DNA of 32,353 nucleotides from Planktothricoides sp. SR001 (GTDB lineage: Bacteria; Cyanobacteriota; Cyanobacteriia; Cyanobacteriales; Laspinemataceae): the NCBI RefSeq assembly GCF_001276715.1, contig NZ_LIUQ01000051.1, forward strand, positions 1 to 32,353. Reading direction: 5' to 3'. This document shows, in pieces, positions 8,971 through 17,268 of the stretch; position 1 is the first letter of the stretch, and each line of letters begins with the position of its first letter. The notes beneath the pieces are model-generated. The model was not told the DNA's origin. It did no database searches and saw only the letters and a list, made by a program, of their open reading frames with translations. The position numbers and the translations under genes are program-made.

Positions 8971-9080
8971 TGGCGATTATTGGCGATTATTGGCGATTAT
9001 TGGCGATTATTGGCGATTATTGGCGATTATTGGCGATTATTGGCGATTATTGGCGATTATTCGTGATTACTCGTGATTAC
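8971..9080. repeat. 10-bp tandem repeat array downstream of ruvC
   Basis: Nine exact copies of TGGCGATTAT run from 8971 to 9060, followed by two diverged copies (TCGTGATTAC) to 9080. Because the unit is 10 bp, all three frames stay open and a spurious repetitive peptide can be read. It has no spacers, so it is not a CRISPR array. It is an obvious slippage-prone minisatellite. Confidence 0.95.
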
Positions 9081-10209
9081 TCCTCCGCTGCCCGCTGCCT
9101 CGATCCCTTCTGTCCTCCTTGCCTCGCTCCCCCGATCCCCACGCCGCCGCTTCCCTGCACAAAAGCACCGCTACAAGTAACGATTGCTAAATGCGTCTTG
9201 GCATCCCATAACCAAAAACCGAGACTCACAATCTCTGATATAATCTTCTGATATAATCTCTGATATATTTTCTCATAAGTTAGCGTTTAAGTTAGGGTTT
9301 TGACTCCCATAGTTACCGGGAAAAATGGATTATTGCAATCACCCACTCAAGGGAATTTTTTTAACGAAAAATCCCCAAAAAAAAGCGGGAAAAAATCTCC
9401 TTCCTAGGAGTCGAGGAAAAATTTCCTCAACTGATTTTTAACAGAAAAAAGCAGCAAAACACTCATCCCAATTGAATCTCAGCCTACCGAGAAACAATGA
9501 GCCAACCCAAAAAGGATCCATGCCCCCTGGTTAAGTCCATAGTTCGATGCCCCTTGACTCAGCATGAGTAAAATTCACCATCCGAGTCATAAAATCGTAA
9601 CACCACACTTCAGACCTTTATTCGTTGCCAACTGTTCGATTAGGGAAGTGGACAGTTACAATCGAAGTAAGAGATATTCTCGTCACACCTTGAGTCAGTT
9701 GTGAGTGTAAGGGGGTTATCGTTGGCGATTTTTTATAATTTTGGTCGGCGACTCTGCAACCCCTGGGATAACAGCACCCCAAAAACAATGCTCGGATACG
9801 GATAGCTTCCGAATCACCTTCTCTCAGGTGAAAGTTAGAACTTTGGGTCTGATGGCAAACAAATGAACAAGGCAGCTATAGTTTGGAAGATAAAGCTTCT
9901 TTGGAAGATAAAGCTTCTTTGGAACCGTATAGGTTTAGTCCGATTCTGAACAAAAACCGAAAAAAATTCTCTCATAGGAATAAAACATCGCACCCAGAAT
10001 TATTTTCCCTTGGACTTAATCAGGGTCATATGGGCGGATTGGTCAAGAGATCGTCAGTCATCTTTAATGCTTTAATTCCTGTTAGAGATCGATCGGGCAT
10101 TCACCGATGTAGATATCTCACCGAGACCATGAATCGGCAGAGCGGACAATGTTGGATCAAGGAGAATAGCAAACGGTGACAACCTTTGCATATTTACTAG
10201 GAATAAGTC
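9081..10209. other. Long intergenic region before the histidine kinase
   Basis: About 1.1 kb with no gene I can support. It holds a C-rich stretch (9081-9170), three TCTGATATA-type repeats (about 9232-9265), an A/T-rich hairpin near 9351-9376, and an exact 18-bp direct duplication at 9883-9918. A 98-codon frame (9883-10179) starts in that duplication, but its composition is not protein-like. The region just before 10210 should hold the kinase promoter; AGGAATAAG is the likely ribosome site. Confidence 0.5.
9883..9918. repeat. Exact 18-bp direct duplication
   Basis: TTGGAAGATAAAGCTTCT occurs twice in direct succession (9883-9900 and 9901-9918), and TTGGAA then begins a third copy. Confidence 0.9.
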
Positions 10210-13200
10210 ATGCGAAATCAGCAACCAAATCATCATTCTATTGAGTTTCCATCAACGCCAAGTTCGCTCTTATTATCAGGGGCACAAGACTTGGGACATT
10301 TAGCTATGATGGGTGTTGCCCTCAATGGGCGAATTATTCATTGGAATCATGGCTGTGAGAGGCTATATGGATGGTCCAGCGCTGAAGTGCTTGGTCAAAA
10401 TGCGGATCTGTTGTTGAAAACCCGTTTTGCGATCGCCGAAGCGGAGGTAAAAAGACACTTATTCAGTGAGGGTCATTGGGAAGGGATACTGTTTCAATGT
10501 AAACAAGATTCATCCCCCCCATCCCGACCTAAAACACTTAAAAAAAATCGCATCCAAACCCCATCTAATAAAAGCGATAGCGCATCCGCGCCGCTTCGCG
10601 AACGCCAGGAAAATTTGCAAGAAATTACCGTGGCGAGTCACTGGACGGTAAAACGAGATAGTCAAGGTGAACCATTCGCCTATTTAATCGTCAATATTAA
10701 TATTTCTGGAATTACTTTAGGGTTGGCTCAGAACAGTTCTGAAACTTCTGCCAAAACATCCTTAATTTCTGCTAATCATAAACCAGTAAATTCTCAAATA
10801 TATAGCCAAACCCCCCCGTCAGGTTTATCGGTCTATAGATTATCCCAAACCTGGCCAGAACCAGAACACTTACTCAGCAATTGGATTTCTAACATTCCTG
10901 GAGCTATTTACCGATCCAAAATTCAAAAAAAGCCTAAAATAGAATTTATCAGTGAAGCAATATTTGAGATTATTAAGTATTCAAACGAAGAAATTATTCG
11001 TCAAGAAAATCATAATTATTATGATTTGATTTATGGTGAAGATAGAATCGTGGTCGAACAAACTTTTAACAACATCAGTCCCAAAAATCCATCATTTTCT
11101 ATCGACTATCGGTTGATCGCCGCCGATGGTCAAATTAAATGGGTCCATGACCAAGGCCGGGGAATCTTTAATAAGTCGGGGGAAATGCTGTATGTTGATG
11201 GGGCAATTTTTGAAATTAACGCTCGCCAAGAAGCCGAAGAACAATTAGTCAAATCTCATCGAAAAATAATCAATATTCTAGAAAGTATTAGTGATGGTTT
11301 TTTTGTAGTAGATAAATACTGGAATTTTAGCTACATTAATCTACGAGCTGAAGAAATATTTATGCTCGATCGCGAACAATTAATCGGCCAAAATATTTGG
11401 CAAGAATTTCCTGGTTTATTAGAAACCATTGGCCAACAATGTCACCAGGCGATCGCGGATAACACCAAAGTTCATTTTGAAGTCTTTGAACCTTTACTTG
11501 GGATTTGGTTAGATATCCGAGCCAACCCTCATACCGTGGGATTGTCGGTTTATTTTCAGGATATTACAGAACGCAAAAAAACCGAAGCAATGCTTTGGGA
11601 ACGCGCCCACCTGAGTGCATTTAGCGCGGAAATGGGTCTAACCTTGGGACAAGGAGGATCTTTAGCAAACCTATTGCAACATTGTGTCGATGCGATGGTG
11701 AAATATTTGGAAATCAGTTCGGCGAATATTTGGATCTTTAATTCCGTGGCCAACCTGCTAGAACTACGCGCCCAAGCCGGACATTTGTTAGATGAGAGCA
11801 TCTTTCCCAAACGCTGTCCTCCCGGTGATTCTTTAGTCTGGAATATTGGCCAAAAACGTGAACTGGTGATGGGAAATTTTTCCAACATGAGTGGGGCTTT
11901 AAAAGAACTGTTTTCTAATAGTTGTTTACTGCAAGCCAATTTCGCCGGTTATCCTTTAATCCTTGAAGATCGGTTAGCGGGAGTGATGATTTTATGTAGT
12001 CGTGAACCGTTTACCGATTCGATTCAAAGTGCCTTGGGATGGGTGGCTCAGGCGATCGCCGTGGCCATTGACCGGGCTTGGGCTAGGGAAGCGTTACTCT
12101 CTCGTCGGGAAGGCTTGCTGTTCCGACTAGCCAGCCAAATTCGCAATTCTTTGGACTTGGATACGATTCTGGAAACCGCCGTGACGGAAATTCGCAGCTT
12201 ATTAAAAATTGACCGCTGCCAATTTGTCTGGTATTTCCACAATCCGATCCAATCTTCTCTCACCGTCACCCATGAATCACGACTTCCCGAACTGCCCAGC
12301 TTGTTGTGCGAATATCCGCCGAAAAAAACAGGGCCTTTGGCGTATCGAATTAAGCGTCTCGAAGCCTTGCGCGTAGACGAAGTGATGACCCAGGACAATT
12401 TAGATGAAGATACACGATCGCTGATGAGTGAAATGGGCATTACTTCCGTTCTGCTTTTACCCTTGGAAACGCGATCGGGACAGCTAGGGGCTGTGGTTTG
12501 TAGTCATTCTAGCGGGCCGCGTCCTTGGACTGATAGCGAAGTGGAACTCTTACACGCCGTTATCGATCAAGTCGCCCTCTCCATTGACCAAGCGGAACTC
12601 TACGCCCAAACTCATGCCGCAGCCTTGGCTGCCCAAACCCAAGCCCAACAACTCAGCGAAGCCTTACAAAACCTCAAACAAACTCAAAGCCAGCTAATTC
12701 AAACGGAAAAAATGTCTGGTTTGGGGCAAATGGTGGCGGGAATTGCCCACGAAATTAATAACCCCGTCAACTTTATTACCGGCAACCTGGTTCACACCAA
12801 AAACTACGTGGAAGACTTGCTGGGTTTGATGGAATTGTATCAAAAAAATTACCCGGATCCGGTGCCAGAAATTCAAGAAGAAGCGGAAAATATCGATCTG
12901 GACTTTTTAATGGAGGATCTGCCCAAAATCTTAGCCTCGATGGAAATTGGCGCGGAACGAATTAGTCAGATTGTCTTATCTTTACGCAATTTCTCCCGTT
13001 TGGATGAGGCGGAAATGAAGCCGGTGAATATCCATGAAGGAATTGATAGCACTCTGTTGATTTTACAGAATCGCTGCAAACCCAAAGGCAAAAATTCCGG
13101 AATTGAAATCATTAAAAATTATGGAGATTTACCGAAAGTAGAATGCTATGCCGGTCAACTCAATCAAGTCTTTATGAATGTGTTGGCCAATGCAATGGAT

Positions 13201-13524
13201 GCACTGGAAAATCAACCGAATCCACATATTATTACCATTACCACCGAGGTAGTTCAACCCACCGAATGCATCAAACCTTCTCAGGTGGCGATTCGCATTC
13301 AGGATAATGGCCCTGGCATGAGTGAGGATGTACAAAAGCGGTTATTCGATCCATTTTTTACCACGAAGCCCGTCGGTAAGGGAACTGGTCTGGGGATGTC
13401 GATTAGTTATAAAATTATTGTGGAGAAACATGGCGGGATTATTGAATGTCATTCAGAGCTTGGTCAAGGAACTGAGTTTTTGATTCAAATTCCCATTTCT
13501 CAGTCAAAAGTCGTAAACAAATAA
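10210..13524 (+). CDS. Multi-PAS/GAF sensor histidine kinase
   Basis: The 1104-residue protein has no predicted membrane span and so is probably cytosolic. Domains in order are PAS (about 30-165, interrupted by a low-similarity insert), PAS/PAC (220-345), PAS (349-460, ending DITERKKTE), GAF (465-625), GAF (632-800), a Gln-rich coiled coil (800-835), HisKA and HATPase. The phosphorylated His is His847 in GIAHEINNP. The ATPase has an N-box with FMNVLANAMDAL, then DNGPGM near 1031-1036, FDPFFTTKP, and GKGTGLGMS near 1057-1065. There is no receiver domain, so an unlinked response regulator is expected. The GAF domains show no clear Cys that would make this a phytochrome, and the ligands are unknown. 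The pyruvate-kinase-like gene begins 27 bp later with its own ribosome site. Confidence 0.93.
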   Translation: MRNQQPNHHSIEFPSTPSSLLLSGAQDLGHLAMMGVALNGRIIHWNHGCERLYGWSSAEVLGQNADLLLKTRFAIAEAEVKRHLFSEGHWEGILFQCKQDSSPPSRPKTLKKNRIQTPSNKSDSASAPLRERQENLQEITVASHWTVKRDSQGEPFAYLIVNINISGITLGLAQNSSETSAKTSLISANHKPVNSQIYSQTPPSGLSVYRLSQTWPEPEHLLSNWISNIPGAIYRSKIQKKPKIEFISEAIFEIIKYSNEEIIRQENHNYYDLIYGEDRIVVEQTFNNISPKNPSFSIDYRLIAADGQIKWVHDQGRGIFNKSGEMLYVDGAIFEINARQEAEEQLVKSHRKIINILESISDGFFVVDKYWNFSYINLRAEEIFMLDREQLIGQNIWQEFPGLLETIGQQCHQAIADNTKVHFEVFEPLLGIWLDIRANPHTVGLSVYFQDITERKKTEAMLWERAHLSAFSAEMGLTLGQGGSLANLLQHCVDAMVKYLEISSANIWIFNSVANLLELRAQAGHLLDESIFPKRCPPGDSLVWNIGQKRELVMGNFSNMSGALKELFSNSCLLQANFAGYPLILEDRLAGVMILCSREPFTDSIQSALGWVAQAIAVAIDRAWAREALLSRREGLLFRLASQIRNSLDLDTILETAVTEIRSLLKIDRCQFVWYFHNPIQSSLTVTHESRLPELPSLLCEYPPKKTGPLAYRIKRLEALRVDEVMTQDNLDEDTRSLMSEMGITSVLLLPLETRSGQLGAVVCSHSSGPRPWTDSEVELLHAVIDQVALSIDQAELYAQTHAAALAAQTQAQQLSEALQNLKQTQSQLIQTEKMSGLGQMVAGIAHEINNPVNFITGNLVHTKNYVEDLLGLMELYQKNYPDPVPEIQEEAENIDLDFLMEDLPKILASMEIGAERISQIVLSLRNFSRLDEAEMKPVNIHEGIDSTLLILQNRCKPKGKNSGIEIIKNYGDLPKVECYAGQLNQVFMNVLANAMDALENQPNPHIITITTEVVQPTECIKPSQVAIRIQDNGPGMSEDVQKRLFDPFFTTKPVGKGTGLGMSISYKIIVEKHGGIIECHSELGQGTEFLIQIPISQSKVVNK
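10570..10604. repeat. REP-like palindromic GC-rich sequence inside the kinase gene
   Basis: Around 10572-10604 the sequence reads GCGATAGCGCATCC then GCGCCGCTTCGCGAACGC, resembling GC-rich palindromic repeats scattered in cyanobacterial genomes. It stays in frame and encodes a Ser/Ala/Arg-rich linker within the first PAS domain, between residues about 120 and 135. Confidence 0.45.
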
Positions 13525-13551
13525 ATCTATTGATTGGGGAGAAATTGACCG

Positions 13552-14514
13552 ATGAAACGAGTTTTTACCTTGGGGCCTGCCAGTGAATCGCCGAAAATCA
13601 TTGAGTATTTTTGTCAAACCGCTGATGGCTTTCGCCTGAATGTGGCTCATCTTAGCTTAGAAGGATTAAAAACATGGTTGGATCGGCTGTCGAGCATTTT
13701 TTACAACCAGGGAAAAGTCTGGCCGGTGATTTTAGATTTGCAAGGGGCTAAAATGCGAATTGGTCAGTATCCATCCCAGGCAGAAATTCCGGCAAATGTT
13801 TGCTTATTTTTTGGAGAAGTTTCTGCATCTCCTGATTATTTACCTGTGCCACATCTCGATCTATTCCAGGTTTTGCAAGTCGGGGATATCCTTTCCCTGA
13901 ATGACGATCGCCTCAAAATTAAAGTTACAGAAGTTGGTCAAAGGCAAGCCACCGCTGAAGTTTTAGTCAATGGTTCATTAAGTGCTTATAAAGGGATTAA
14001 TCGACTGGATCATCCGGTGCCTTTTACACAGGTAGGACAACGCGATCGCGCTGCCATTGAGTTAGGATTACAGTATGAGTATGTTCAATTTGCTTGCTCA
14101 TTTGTTTTGGATGGCACCGAAGCCGAACACCTCAGACCATTGACTCAAGACCGCCGGTTAATTGCCAAAATAGAACGCCCTGAATCCATGCAGTTTCTTC
14201 AGGATATCGATGGGAATTTTGACGACTTATGGTTTTGTCGTGGGGATTTAGGAACCCAAGCTGGTTTGCGGGTTTTGGGAGCATTGCAAGCACAGTTTGT
14301 CGCCCAGTTTCCCCAGTTATCTAAACCCAAATTCATCGCCGGCCAAGTGCTGGAATATATGACCTATTTTCCTCAACCTACCAGAAGCGAAGTTGTCCAT
14401 TTATATGATTTAAAAATAGCTGGATTTGATGGGATGGTACTCTCCGATGAGACTGCTATTGGTCAATTTCCTGAAAAAGTGGCTGATTTTTTGCAGGATT
14501 TTTTTACGATTTAA
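13552..14514 (+). CDS. Short pyruvate-kinase-like barrel protein
   Basis: The 320-residue protein covers the catalytic barrel of pyruvate kinase, which is normally about 470-590 residues. Family motifs are recognisable: TLGPAS (6-11), RLN (28-30), DLQGAKMR in place of DLKGPEIR (62-69), AKIERPE with the catalytic-type Lys206 and metal-ligand Glu208 (205-211), RGDLG with Asp232 (230-234), PTRSE (276-280) and SDETAIGQFPEK (298-309). The C-terminal allosteric domain is absent; the protein stops just after SDETA. The usual ATQ active-site threonine is replaced by glycine (IAGQ, 262-265), and the SH of RxNFSHG is altered (AH). Normal pyruvate kinase activity is therefore doubtful. A good ribosome site (GGGGAG) precedes the ATG, and the gene lies 27 bp after the histidine kinase. 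Confidence 0.8.
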   Translation: MKRVFTLGPASESPKIIEYFCQTADGFRLNVAHLSLEGLKTWLDRLSSIFYNQGKVWPVILDLQGAKMRIGQYPSQAEIPANVCLFFGEVSASPDYLPVPHLDLFQVLQVGDILSLNDDRLKIKVTEVGQRQATAEVLVNGSLSAYKGINRLDHPVPFTQVGQRDRAAIELGLQYEYVQFACSFVLDGTEAEHLRPLTQDRRLIAKIERPESMQFLQDIDGNFDDLWFCRGDLGTQAGLRVLGALQAQFVAQFPQLSKPKFIAGQVLEYMTYFPQPTRSEVVHLYDLKIAGFDGMVLSDETAIGQFPEKVADFLQDFFTI

Positions 14515-14540
14515 ATATATTTAAATATATTTAAATATAT
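14511..14540. repeat. 10-bp AT tandem repeat at the gene end
   Basis: TTAAATATAT occurs three times in tandem. The first copy overlaps the stop codon of the pyruvate-kinase-like gene. Confidence 0.9.
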
Positions 14541-15280
14541 TTAATTAATTTTCATAATTAAATATGACTTAATTATTCCGCGCAAATAGCAGCAATATTT
14601 TTATTATTAGCAAACCCGCATAAACCTTGATAAAATTTTCAGAAAATACAATTTTTGATAGTTGGTTTTCTTTGATTTAGTAAGTAAAATTACGTAAGTA
14701 AATCTACTTAATTAGAGGTATAAAGCCGATCGCCTAGTTAGTATTTATCTAGCTAGTATTTATACAGAAAGCAATACATCAGCCACGCCAAAGGGACCAA
14801 AAGTATAACTGTTAGCATTTAAAAGGCGATCGCCCGGACTCACTCCTCACAAATCAGCAGATTTTTTTGCCAAAACTGCCCCAAGGGGGATTTGCTCTTG
14901 TGATTGATTTATATTGGGATCCGCCGTGCGGGAAAATTGTCCGGTCTGACTTATGGGACTTATGGGACAAAATTCTCTGGGTTTGATAAATTTGAGTAGA
15001 GACGTCCAAGGGATTTTGATGATTTAAATCACAAACAGCCCTCAAGAGGAAAAAACCGCCTCAGTAATGAAATATCGGCACAATTGGAATGACTAGGGTT
15101 GTTTCTGGATATGGAATTGGAGAATTTACTTCGCCCAGGGTCACGGACAGCCATGCTTAAACTGACCATTGATATCTTAAATTTTTATATTTTTTTTTAC
15201 TGGGTTTGGAAATATGTGTTACCATAATCATAAGCCAAAAAATATCAGATTTTTTAGCAAAAATTACAGGAGAATCGGAC
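14515..15280. other. Intergenic region with a possible small hairpin/terminator
   Basis: About 760 bp without a convincing gene. It is AT-rich at first. At 14825-14868 it has GGCGATCGCC, then ACTCCTCAC (14842-14850), then a short stem AAATC/GATTT running into seven T residues. The rest holds no feature I can name. The sequence just upstream of 15281 supplies the ribosome site for the next gene. Confidence 0.35.
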
Positions 15281-15577
15281 ATGACTCAATTATCTCCGCC
15301 AGAATTTTCCAGATTTAAACCAGAACCCTTACATGACCTAAAAGAACCATTGGAACAACAAATATCTCCGCAAGAATTTTCTAAACTTATACAAGAAGAA
15401 CAAAAGTGGCTCAACGATCACTTGGATGAACTGATCCATCAATATGCCGGGAAAACTGTGGCAATTGAGCAAGGTCATGTGGTGGGGGTTGGCAATGATT
15501 ATAGTGAGGTATGCGATCCATTTTTTAAACAAGGTCGGGGCATTATGCCATTAGTCTTTCAAGTGCCTCCGTGGTAA
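15281..15577 (+). CDS. Small DUF5678-like hypothetical protein
   Basis: The 98-residue protein starts at ATG 15281, preceded by CAGGAGAA at good spacing. An upstream in-frame TTG at 15206 is less likely. The C-terminal half reads as helix, strand, strand (DELIHQYAGKTVAIEQGHVV, then GNDYSEV, then PLVFQVPPW). This pattern matches small cyanobacterial DUF5678-type proteins, whose function is unknown. The N-terminal third is Pro/Glu-rich and probably disordered. It is probably a single-gene unit. The family call is from memory and is moderate. Confidence 0.65.
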   Translation: MTQLSPPEFSRFKPEPLHDLKEPLEQQISPQEFSKLIQEEQKWLNDHLDELIHQYAGKTVAIEQGHVVGVGNDYSEVCDPFFKQGRGIMPLVFQVPPW

Positions 15578-15933
15578 AAATAGCCGTAAGTTTTTACGCG
15601 GATCCCTGGCATAAAAATAGATGTCGAGCGAGGGAGCGAGGGTTGCGTAAAATTTACTGAATTAACTAATTGATTACCCAGTGAGATTTACTGGTTAAAC
15701 ATAAATTTATGTGGGAAAAGTCTGGGATATAACTTGGGAAATTGCGCCGCCCCGAATCAGAAAAAGTCAGCAGACCATGACAATTTCTCCTCGCCGCCTC
15801 AGATGACATCCCAAAGATATTTTTGGTGGGCGGTAGCACAGTTTTTGTTATAGTCCAATTCTGATATAAATTCCCAGTGGTGGGGTCTTTGTGTATCCGC
15901 TGCTGGTTTATTGCTGCAATTTTTAGGGACTCA

Positions 15934-16392
15934 ATGCCACAAATTGTCTTAGTTCACCCACAAATTCCCCCAAATACGGGCAACATTGCTCGCACCTGTG
16001 CCGCTACCGGAACTGAACTACACTTAGTTGGGCCAATGGGATTTGAAATTAGCGATCGCTATCTGAAACGTGCTGGTTTAGACTATTGGCCTTATGTTCG
16101 TCTCACTTATCATTCGACCATAGAAGAGTTTCAAGCATTCCATCAACAGCGCGGTGGACGGTTGCTTGGGTTCAGCACTCGTGGTCAAATCAATTACATT
16201 CAATTCGAGTTTCACAACGATGACTGGTTGTTATTTGGCAGTGAAACCACGGGTCTGTCCCCAGAAGTTCTCGCTGCTTGCGATGCAACTTTATCGATTT
16301 CCATGACACAGCCCGGAGTAAGGAGTCTGAACCTTTCTGTCAGTGTGGCGATTGGTTTATTTGAAGCCCGTCGTCAATTGGGCTTACTGTGA
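15934..16392 (+). CDS. trmL: tRNA (cytidine/uridine-34 2'-O)-methyltransferase TrmL
   Basis: TrmL is a small SPOUT-class methyltransferase that 2'-O-methylates the wobble base of tRNA-Leu isoacceptors using S-adenosylmethionine. The 152-residue length is typical. Family motifs include the N-terminal VLVHPQIPPNTGNIARTCAA, the SAM-knot loop LLFGSETTGLS, and the C-terminal SLNLSVSVAIGLFEARRQ. The start chosen is ATG at 15934 because homologous proteins begin at this MPQIVLVHP; the frame is open further upstream to 15877. A strong terminator lies 18 bp after the stop, so it is probably monocistronic. Confidence 0.93.
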   Translation: MPQIVLVHPQIPPNTGNIARTCAATGTELHLVGPMGFEISDRYLKRAGLDYWPYVRLTYHSTIEEFQAFHQQRGGRLLGFSTRGQINYIQFEFHNDDWLLFGSETTGLSPEVLAACDATLSISMTQPGVRSLNLSVSVAIGLFEARRQLGLL

Positions 16393-16410
16393 AATCTAGC
16401 TCGATCTCCT

Positions 16411-16441
16411 CCCTCGGTCAGCCCGGTTGACTGAGGGTTTT
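16411..16441 (+). terminator. Terminator after trmL
   Basis: CCCTCGGTCA (16411-16420) pairs with TGACTGAGGG (16428-16437) with one mismatch around a short loop, followed by TTTT. Confidence 0.8.
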
Positions 16442-16559
16442 ATATATTCAGGAGAACGCAGGAGATCGCTGGTTTGGTCGATGACAAAAAATCTCTACTG
16501 AAGGATTAATCTAGATTGTCTGATATGGTGTTTCTATGATTCGATTGAATGATTGTTTT

Positions 16560-16655
16560 GTGAAGCGGCGATCGCTTCACCAAAGAAAATTTCGCCCTAC
16601 CAGGGAACCGTCAAACTCTCGATCTCATCAGAGTTTGACAATTTTTAATTTTTTT
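16560..16655 (+). ncRNA. Candidate small RNA with two hairpins and a terminator
   Basis: A perfect 8-bp stem GTGAAGCG/CGCTTCAC (16560-16580) with a 5-base loop comes first. A 29-base linker follows. Then a perfect 9-bp stem GTCAAACTC/GAGTTTGAC (16610-16639) runs into a T-rich tail reaching TTTTTTT at about 16655. The stem-linker-stem-T-tract arrangement is that of a bacterial small RNA of roughly 95 nt. No open frame is present. The promoter is not resolved, and it matches no RNA family I know. Confidence 0.4.
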
Positions 16656-17268
16656 GGCAATCGTTAACCCGATTTCTATGCCAGTCAATTATCCCGAAAA
16701 GCTTATGTATGGTCAATTCAGGCAATTAACCCCCTAGGCAAATCCTCGTTGAAATTCTCTATTCACCGAGCGAAAAGATAAGCAAAACTTATAAAAAAAT
16801 GATCGATCCCCAGAAATGTCAAAATAAATTTTTCTGGGGTTGAACAAAACTAGATGAAGGGGATCAAAAGACCGAAATACTTTATCATCAATGATTCAAA
16901 GCATCTACCGCCCATTGGGGTGAGGGGTCAGAACCACCATCAGGAGAACAAAGACCACGATTGTGTGTGAAATGCTACTGCGATCGCCTGCATTTTATTT
17001 GCTACTATGCTACAAAAATGAGTAAGTTTATCCAGATAGGCAGTTTTCAACCCGGTCTTAAAGACACCCAAGAAAAAAATCGATGATACTTTAACAATGT
17101 TTTCCATGTCTCACCGCTTGCCGAAATTAAAAAATCACGGTAATCTGACCAAAGGATATAATCTGTCAGCGACCCTTGTCTCTGGCTGAAGATGTTAAGC
17201 ATCATACGACTGGTAGTACATTGATTGATTCAAGATGTAGTTTTACTGGTAATTAGGAGGTATTTTTT
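16656..17268. other. Long leader/intergenic region before the M23 peptidase
   Basis: About 610 bp without a gene. It contains GC-rich patches (CCATTGGGGTGAGGGG near 16912-16927) and short possible stems. It ends in a strong AGGAGG at 17255-17260. A long untranslated leader or riboswitch is possible, but no riboswitch consensus could be matched with confidence. Confidence 0.4.

Noticed and set aside
8971-9080. Possible CRISPR array
   Set aside because: Repeats are contiguous with no spacers and no cas genes nearby.
8970-9251. An open frame with a repeated IIGDYWRLLA peptide
   Set aside because: It is a by-product of the 10-bp DNA repeat, which keeps frames open; no ribosome site and a nonsensical Pro/Cys-rich tail.
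9883-10179. 98-codon frame before the histidine kinase
   Set aside because: It begins inside a direct DNA duplication, and its composition is unlike a folded protein; more likely leader sequence.
16900-17268. c-di-AMP (ydaO-type) riboswitch upstream of the M23 peptidase
   Set aside because: The gene class fits and some fragments (TTGGGGTGA, GTCAGCGACC) recall the motif, but they are too far apart and the core helices could not be matched.
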